64,000 nucleotides of DNA from Humibacter ginsenosidimutans (lineage in GTDB: Bacteria; Actinomycetota; Actinomycetes; Actinomycetales; Microbacteriaceae), in the NCBI RefSeq assembly GCF_007859675.1, contig NZ_CP042305.1, forward strand, positions 2,976,001-3,040,000. Reading direction: 5' to 3'. Shown piece by piece: positions 59,312 to 64,000 of the stretch (position 1 is the stretch's first letter; the number at the start of each line of letters is the position of its first letter). A model generated the notes under the pieces. It saw only the letters and a list, made by a program, of their open reading frames with translations, had not been told where the DNA came from and ran no database searches. Both the position numbers and the translations under genes were made by a program.

Positions 59312-60643
59312 TCACCAGCCCTTGATGCCGAGCTGCTGAGCCTGCGCCTTCACGTCCTGGTCGTACTGCTGGGCACCGACCTGGGCGGTCGTGGTGCCGG
59401 AGCCCACGCCCACGAGGATCGTTTCGAGGTTCGGTCCCTTGATCGGCGAGAGGAACTCGAGGGCGACGCTCGCCTTGTCGTCCTTGATGTAGTTCTGCAC
59501 GTCGCCGATCAGTGCGGGAACGCTCGACGGCAGCGTGCAAGCGCTCGTCGAGTACGGGCCGGCGGCGGCACCGGTCTTGTTCTGCACGTCGCAGCCGGCC
59601 GGCGAGTTGAGGAACGCCACGAACTTCTTGGCGGCGTCGAGCTTGTCACCCGTCGTCGTGTTGGGAATGTAGAGAGCGTTCGGCTCCCACACCGTCAGCG
59701 ACGTGACCGACGAGCTGGCTGCCGGGATGGCGAACACCCCGATGTCGTTGACGCTGTCCGGGTTGTCCTGCTCGACGGTCGCGATCGCACCGGTCAGCAT
59801 CGGGTACTGCGCCGCCTTTCCGGTGGCGAGGGCATCCATCGCCTGTGCGTTCGTCATCGAGGCGAAGTCCTTGTTGACCAGACCGTCCGTGCGGATCTCT
59901 GCGGTGTGCTGGAAGCCCTCGAAGGCCGGCGGGTTCACGTACTTCGCGTCGCCCTTGTTGTTGGTGTAGTTCGACGCCCAGTTCGGGTCCTGCTTCGCGA
60001 CGTTCGCGAAGTCTCCGAGAACCAGCAGCTGGCTGGTCCAGGTGTCGCCGTACGACTGCAGGATCGGCGTCACCCCCGGGTCGGCCGACGCGATCTTCTT
60101 GCTGTTGGCGACGAACTCATCCCACGTCGTGGGAACGGAGAGCCCGAGCTTCTCGTAGATCTTCTTGTTGTAGAGGATGCCGCCGGCCTGCGACGTGCCC
60201 AGTGGCGCGCCGTACACCTTGCCGCCCGCCGTGACGACCTCTTTGAAGTTCTTGTCGAGGTCTTTGACCCAGCTCTCGTTGCTGAGGTCGACCATGGTGG
60301 TCTTCGGGTTCAGCGCTTGGAACAGCGAACCCGAGTTGTAGTGGAAGACGTCGTCCATGGTCTTGGTCGACAGCTTCGTCTTCATCAGGTTGTCGCCCTG
60401 CGTGCCCGCCGGCTGGGTGTCCATCTTGACCTTGATGTTCGGGTACTTCTTCTCGAACGCCGCGATCAACGCCTTGCCCTGTGCCGTGTCTGCTGCGTCG
60501 TTCTGGGTCAGGAAGGAGATGGTCACCTTGCCGCCCGAACTGTTGCTCGTTCCGCCGAAGCCGCTGCACCCTGCGAGAGCAAGAGTGGCCGCGGCGACGG
60601 ACGCGGTCGCCACCAGGACGCGCCGCATGGGGGAGAACTTCAT
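59312..60643 (-). CDS. Sugar-binding lipoprotein of the ABC importer
   Basis: A 443-residue extracellular solute-binding protein (family 1). The lipoprotein signal is MRRVLVATASVAAATLALAGCSG with the lipobox LAGC (Cys about residue 26). After a Gly/Ser linker, VTISFLTQNDAADTAQGKALIAAFEKKYPNIKVKMD starts the binding fold, and GKVYGAPLGTSQAGGILYNKKIYEKLGL is the conserved hinge segment. The start has AAGGAGGT. Its place between the two GH78 genes and the shared operator make rhamnose or rhamnosyl oligosaccharides likely ligands (inference). Confidence 0.92.
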   Translation of the reverse strand: MKFSPMRRVLVATASVAAATLALAGCSGFGGTSNSSGGKVTISFLTQNDAADTAQGKALIAAFEKKYPNIKVKMDTQPAGTQGDNLMKTKLSTKTMDDVFHYNSGSLFQALNPKTTMVDLSNESWVKDLDKNFKEVVTAGGKVYGAPLGTSQAGGILYNKKIYEKLGLSVPTTWDEFVANSKKIASADPGVTPILQSYGDTWTSQLLVLGDFANVAKQDPNWASNYTNNKGDAKYVNPPAFEGFQHTAEIRTDGLVNKDFASMTNAQAMDALATGKAAQYPMLTGAIATVEQDNPDSVNDIGVFAIPAASSSVTSLTVWEPNALYIPNTTTGDKLDAAKKFVAFLNSPAGCDVQNKTGAAAGPYSTSACTLPSSVPALIGDVQNYIKDDKASVALEFLSPIKGPNLETILVGVGSGTTTAQVGAQQYDQDVKAQAQQLGIKGW

Positions 60644-60710
60644 CCCGTTACCTCCTTGTAATGCGAGACGGTTCGTTCCGCTCGCCACCGGGGAAATCTT
60701 GAACGGCAAT

Positions 60711-60760
60711 TGAAACCATTCAACGACTCGAACGATACGGGGACATTGAGGCATGGTCAA
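60711..60760 (-). promoter_or_regulatory. Promoter and operator of the ABC importer operon
   Basis: Minus strand: TTGACC (60755-60760), 17 bp, TATCGT (60732-60737), then TGAATGGTTTCA (60711-60722) at the expected transcription start. One base of the dyad centre differs from the other operators. Confidence 0.75.
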
Positions 60761-60833
60761 GAGTTGAGCCGGTATCGGCATCACGATCACGTAACGCGGG
60801 ACCGGTCTACTCCCTTATTGGTGCTCGTTACTA

Positions 60834-60845
60834 TGAATCGTTTCA
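60834..60845. promoter_or_regulatory. Upstream operator of the ABC importer operon
   Basis: TGAATCGTTTCA, 123 bp upstream of the promoter-overlapping copy. Two sites this far apart would suit looping by a tetrameric LacI-type protein. The rest of 60644-60986 shows only the promoter and the hairpin below. Confidence 0.6.
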
Positions 60846-60910
60846 GCTGAAGATGGATGCTCCGCCGCGGTCGCCGACGACCACGGGTCGTCCCTGCGTG
60901 GGACCACGAA

Positions 60911-60950
60911 GGCGATGGGCCGCCACCCCGAGGAGTGACGGCCCATCGCC
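60911..60950 (-). terminator. Hairpin behind the second GH78 gene
   Basis: GGCGATGGGCCG (60911-60922) and CGGCCCATCGCC (60939-60950) are perfect 12-bp arms, 37 bp after the GH78 stop on the minus strand. No T-run follows; likely a stem-loop terminator of actinobacterial type. Confidence 0.6.
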
Positions 60951-60986
60951 GTTGCAGTCGTCTGCCGGGGCGGGCCCGGACGGATG

Positions 60987-63251
60987 TCACTCCGCTGGCA
61001 GCTCCACGGTCGCCGAGACGTGTCCGCCGGTCAGTGGTCGATCGTCGGCGCCCGGCAGCCGGAGCAGGCCGTCGACGCCCTCCGGCAGATCGGCGTCGAC
61101 GGTGAGCGTGCCGTCGGCGATCGTCCAGTGCACGGCAATGCGCCCGTGCCGAGTCTCGAGTGCGGTGTCGACGTCGGTCAGTCCGCCGCCCGGCTGGGGT
61201 GCGATGAGCACCGAGGCGTAGCCGGGCGTGAGCGGCGCGATGCCGCCGACGACACGGTGCATCCAGTCGGCGACGGCGCCGAGCGCGTAGTGGTTGAAGC
61301 TCGTCATCTCGCCCGGATTGATCGTGCCGTCGGGCAGCATCGAGTCCCAGCGCTCCCACACCGTGGTGGCGCCCATCGTCACGGGGTAGAGCCACGATGG
61401 GCACTCGCGCTCGAGCAGCAGACGGTAGGCGACGTCGACGTGGCCCGTCTTGGTGAGCGCGTCCGTGATGAACGGCGTGCCGGCGAAGCCTGTTGAGATG
61501 CGGTAGCCGGCCTGCTCGGCGAGCTCGGCAAGACGTCGACCGGCGAAGTCCTCGTGCTCGGGGCTGAGCAGCCCGAACTCGATCGCGAGCGAGTACACGG
61601 TGGTGCAGTCGCTCAGCACGATGCCGTCGCCGGAGACGTAGCCGTCGTTGAACGCGCGATGCAGTCGCGAGGCGATCGCATCGAACTCGGCGTGCTCCGC
61701 GGCAAGGCCCAGCACTTCGGCGACCTCCGCGACGATGCTCGCCGACCGGTAGATCGCGGCCGTCGCGACGACGCCCTTGTCGGCCTTTGCGCGAGCGGGG
61801 TCCTCCGGCGGGGCATCCGGGTCGAGCCAGTCGCCGAACTGGAAGTTGCCGTCCCAGACCCCGGCAGACGAGAGCAGTGACTCGACACGGCGCACGTGGG
61901 ATGCCATCGAGTCGAACTGCCTGCGCAGCACGTCGGTGTCGCCGTAGGCCTGGTACAGAGTCCATGGCACCCAGACGGCCGCGTCGCTCCAGATCGCCGT
62001 CGAGTCGACAGGTCCGAACTCGGTCGGACGCTCGCGGTCGGCGTACTTGAGCACGTCGGGAATGACGAATCCGACGATGCCGTCGTGGTGCCCCTGCTCG
62101 AGGTCGAGGTCGACGAGCCAGTCGGAGAGGAACGAGTCCACGTCGAAGAGGAAGGCGGCCGTCGGCGCGAAGGCGGCGATGTCGCCCGTCCAGCCGAGCC
62201 GCTCGTCGCGCTGCGGGCAGTCGGTCGGCACGTCGACGAAGTTGCCGCGCATGCCCCACACCACGTTCTGGTGGAACTGGTTGAGCAGCGGGTCGGAGGT
62301 GGTCATCGTGCCGGTACGGGGAAGGTCGGAGCCGATCACGATCGCCGTGACGGCCGCCGGATCGAACTCGCCCGGCCATCCGCTGACCTCGGCGTAGCGG
62401 AATCCGTGGAACGTGAAGGTCGGCTCGAACTCATCGTCACCGCCGCTGAGGATGAACCGGTCCGTCGCCTCCGCGGACCGCAGAGGGCGGGTGCCCAGCT
62501 CTCCGTGTTCGAGCACCTCGGCGTGACGCATCGTGATCTCGGTGCCCGCCGGTCCCTGCACGCGCACGCGCAGCCATCCCACCAGGTTCTGGCCGAAGTC
62601 GAGAAGCGTCTTGCCGCTGGGCGACGTGATGACCTCGGCGACGTCGAGCGTGTTCCACCGTGTGACTCCCGGGCCCAGGTAGGGCGCGAGCGTCGTCGTG
62701 TCGAAGTCGACGGCGTGCACGCCCGTCCAGCCGTCTCCGGCGAATCCCGGATGCTTCCAAGCGTCGTCTTTCAGACGTGCGTCGATCGTCTCCCCGTCGT
62801 AGAGGTCGTTCGCGAGCACGGCGCTCGGGCCGCTCGTCCAGTTCTCGTCGGTGGCGATCACCTGCCGGGATCCGTCGGTGAACTCGATCTCGAGCTGTGC
62901 GAAACCGGCCAGCTCGGAGCCGTAGAACCAGCCCCTGCCCGTCCAGCCGAGGCGGCCGCCGAACCAGCCCTTGCCGAGAGCGATGCCGAGTACCGTGTGC
63001 TCGTCGATGAAGTCGGTGACGTCGTAGCTCGCGTAGCGGAGCCGCCATTCGTAGCTGCTCCAACCGGGCGTCAGCACGTCGTCGGACGCGGCGCGGCCGT
63101 TGAGCCACGCCTCGGCGATGCCGTGGGCGGTGAGCTTGAGGGTGGCGCGGGACACGGGCGCATGGCCGTTCTCGAGGGTGAACTCGGTGCGGAGCAGCGG
63201 GGCTCCGTCGAAGGCCGAGTCGGGGGCGATCATCTGGGCGTGCCACGTCAT
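60987..63251 (-). CDS. Alpha-L-rhamnosidase, GH78 (second copy)
   Basis: A 754-residue GH78 enzyme that lacks the first N-terminal domain of the other copy. It starts directly with the GH78 N-sandwich (APLLRTEFTLENGHAPVSRATLKLTAHGIAEAWLNGR, VLGIALGKGWFGGRLGW). DFGQNLVGWLRVRVQGPAGT and HGFRYAEVSGWPGE follow. The barrel has the full motif VPTDCPQRDERLGWTGDIAAFAPTA with the catalytic acids, and NHYALGAVADWMHRVVGGI near the end. No signal peptide. It has its own promoter and operator and is preceded by a second LacI-type gene. Confidence 0.94.
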   Translation of the reverse strand: MTWHAQMIAPDSAFDGAPLLRTEFTLENGHAPVSRATLKLTAHGIAEAWLNGRAASDDVLTPGWSSYEWRLRYASYDVTDFIDEHTVLGIALGKGWFGGRLGWTGRGWFYGSELAGFAQLEIEFTDGSRQVIATDENWTSGPSAVLANDLYDGETIDARLKDDAWKHPGFAGDGWTGVHAVDFDTTTLAPYLGPGVTRWNTLDVAEVITSPSGKTLLDFGQNLVGWLRVRVQGPAGTEITMRHAEVLEHGELGTRPLRSAEATDRFILSGGDDEFEPTFTFHGFRYAEVSGWPGEFDPAAVTAIVIGSDLPRTGTMTTSDPLLNQFHQNVVWGMRGNFVDVPTDCPQRDERLGWTGDIAAFAPTAAFLFDVDSFLSDWLVDLDLEQGHHDGIVGFVIPDVLKYADRERPTEFGPVDSTAIWSDAAVWVPWTLYQAYGDTDVLRRQFDSMASHVRRVESLLSSAGVWDGNFQFGDWLDPDAPPEDPARAKADKGVVATAAIYRSASIVAEVAEVLGLAAEHAEFDAIASRLHRAFNDGYVSGDGIVLSDCTTVYSLAIEFGLLSPEHEDFAGRRLAELAEQAGYRISTGFAGTPFITDALTKTGHVDVAYRLLLERECPSWLYPVTMGATTVWERWDSMLPDGTINPGEMTSFNHYALGAVADWMHRVVGGIAPLTPGYASVLIAPQPGGGLTDVDTALETRHGRIAVHWTIADGTLTVDADLPEGVDGLLRLPGADDRPLTGGHVSATVELPAE

Positions 63252-63278
63252 TGTGCGTTCGTTCTCCTGGACCGAAAT

Positions 63279-63337
63279 TGAAACGCTTCAATCAAAGCAT
63301 TTCAACTGAAGCTATGTGTTGGGCACTCGTGTGTCAA
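63279..63337 (-). promoter_or_regulatory. Promoter and operator of the second GH78 gene
   Basis: Minus strand: TTGACA (63332-63337), 17 bp, TAGCTT (63309-63314). TGAAACGCTTCA (63279-63290) lies just downstream, with a weaker second TGAAA...TTTGA pair at about 63293-63305. Confidence 0.75.
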
Positions 63338-63419
63338 GGCATCGTTGTGACGATTCAATCCCGTGTTGCCCCGGGCGGGGAAGGGCCGGTGAGTGCGAGG
63401 CGAGTCCATGTCGCGGAGC

Positions 63420-64000
63420 TCATCGCTGCAGCGCATCGCCCGTGCTGCCGCGCACGGTGATCACGGGCTCGAACGAGACGTCCTCGTCGGGAGCTCGCCC
63501 TGCGAGCAGGGCGAGCAGGCGGTCCGCTGCCTGAGTTCCGAGGGCTTCGACCGGCACCGACGCGGTGGTGAGCGGCGGGGTCGTGTAGGCGGCGAACGGG
63601 ATGTCGTCGAAACCGGTCACCGAGACATCCTGGGGCACCCGAACGCCGCGCTCGCTCAGAGCGCTCAGCAGCCCCATGGCCACGAGGTCGTTGAACGCGA
63701 GCACCGCGGTGGCCTCGGATGCCTGCACTCCGTCGGCAGCGCCGTGCCCGGCCGCGAAGTCCACGCCGCCAGGCACTTCCCGAACCGTCACCTCCGGATG
63801 GTCGTCGACGAACGCGCGGATGCCGGCGCGGCGAGCAGCGTCGGACTCGGCTGCACTGGCACCGGAGACGTAGGAGATGGTCCGATGGCCGAGCTCCGTG
63901 AGGTGAGCGAGCAGCTGGAGGATGCCCGACCGGTAGTCCACCGAGACCGATGGTGCGGCATCCGACGATCGGTTGACGAGCACGGCGGGTCGCAGCGCGG
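63420..64000 (-). CDS. LacI family regulator, C-terminal part (5' cut by window)
   Basis: The last 193 codons of a LacI-family protein; the HTH part lies outside. Visible core: AVLVNRSSDAAPSVSVDYRSGILQLLAHLTELGHRTISYVSG, TAVLAFNDLVAMGLLSALSERGVRVPQDVSVTGFDDIPFAAYTTPPLTTASVPVEALGTQAADRLLALL, and the terminal strand VSFEPVITVRGSTG. It differs from the regulator at 55573 and stands directly upstream of the second GH78 gene on the same strand, so two LacI-type proteins serve this locus. Confidence 0.92.
   Translation of the reverse strand, partial: ALRPAVLVNRSSDAAPSVSVDYRSGILQLLAHLTELGHRTISYVSGASAAESDAARRAGIRAFVDDHPEVTVREVPGGVDFAAGHGAADGVQASEATAVLAFNDLVAMGLLSALSERGVRVPQDVSVTGFDDIPFAAYTTPPLTTASVPVEALGTQAADRLLALLAGRAPDEDVSFEPVITVRGSTGDALQR

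Noticed and set aside
1..64000. tRNA, rRNA or insertion sequence
   Set aside because: No cloverleaf with a T-loop GGTTCGAATCC pattern, no rRNA segments, and no transposase-like protein were found by eye.

Overview
The window is high-GC DNA with dense genes and short gaps. It comes from an actinobacterium, most likely of the family Microbacteriaceae (Leifsonia/Humibacter/Microbacterium type). This rests on codon use, the frequent GGATGC/GCATCC words, the families present (DUF2510 protein, RhaEW-type aldolase-dehydrogenase, ddaH-rocD pair, PutA) and the many start codons placed 6-8 nt behind a TAnnnT -10 box, as in leaderless actinobacterial genes. I see no phage, transposase, CRISPR array, rRNA or tRNA. 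Genus assignment is inference.

Layout. 1-4.9 kb: end of an amidohydrolase, a LysE exporter, then prpD and prpC of the methylcitrate cycle (prpB is not between them; a 103-bp tandem repeat is), and a hotdog thioesterase. 4.9-10.7 kb: DUF805 protein, a TetR-ABC transporter operon with a strong palindromic operator, and a MarR-MFS pair in which the MFS gene appears to start with ACG. 10.7-19.3 kb: frameshifted AlkA-type glycosylase, a 40-codon ORF behind a LexA-like box, acetyltransferase, lactate 2-monooxygenase, small membrane protein, DUF1992 protein, siderophore-interacting protein, wHTH-nucleotidyltransferase, GlxA-type regulator with divergent MFS. 19.4-29.6 kb: PutA with a hydrolase, two tandem NlpC/P60 hydrolases, and a histidine kinase/response regulator pair. 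29-33 kb: Lrp regulator divergent from ddaH-rocD, then a YcaQ-family protein. 33-46 kb: GH3 glycosidase, POT peptide transporter, DUF2510 protein, UDP-glucose dehydrogenase, CE7 esterase, DUF2231 protein, L-lactate dehydrogenase with its GntR/LldR-type regulator, MerR regulator divergent from a metallo-hydrolase, and a 2-hydroxyacid dehydrogenase.

46-64 kb is a coherent L-rhamnose/rhamnoside locus. Two GH78 alpha-L-rhamnosidases would release rhamnose, and a CUT1 ABC transporter (binding protein and two permeases, no ATPase gene) would import sugar. RhaM mutarotates it, RhaI isomerises it to rhamnulose, RhaB phosphorylates it, and the fused aldolase/dehydrogenase cleaves it to DHAP plus lactaldehyde and probably oxidises the latter. 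Lactate from this or other routes could feed the lactate oxidising enzymes elsewhere in the window. Two LacI-family regulators flank the locus, and copies of a TGAAWCGNTTCA-like operator sit at the promoters of both GH78 genes, rhaM, the ABC operon and lacI. A nucleotidyltransferase directly behind lacI and an alpha/beta hydrolase inside the rha operon have no obvious assigned role.

The most unusual material is in the non-coding DNA: three copies of a double-stem palindrome around GCGCCAGAA-type cores, two copies of another inverted repeat that lie inside or next to the 5' ends of rocD and rhaB, a TTTCGAGAC palindrome family, and five different tandem repeats just behind stop codons. All repeats and promoters were found by eye; none was scored by a program.
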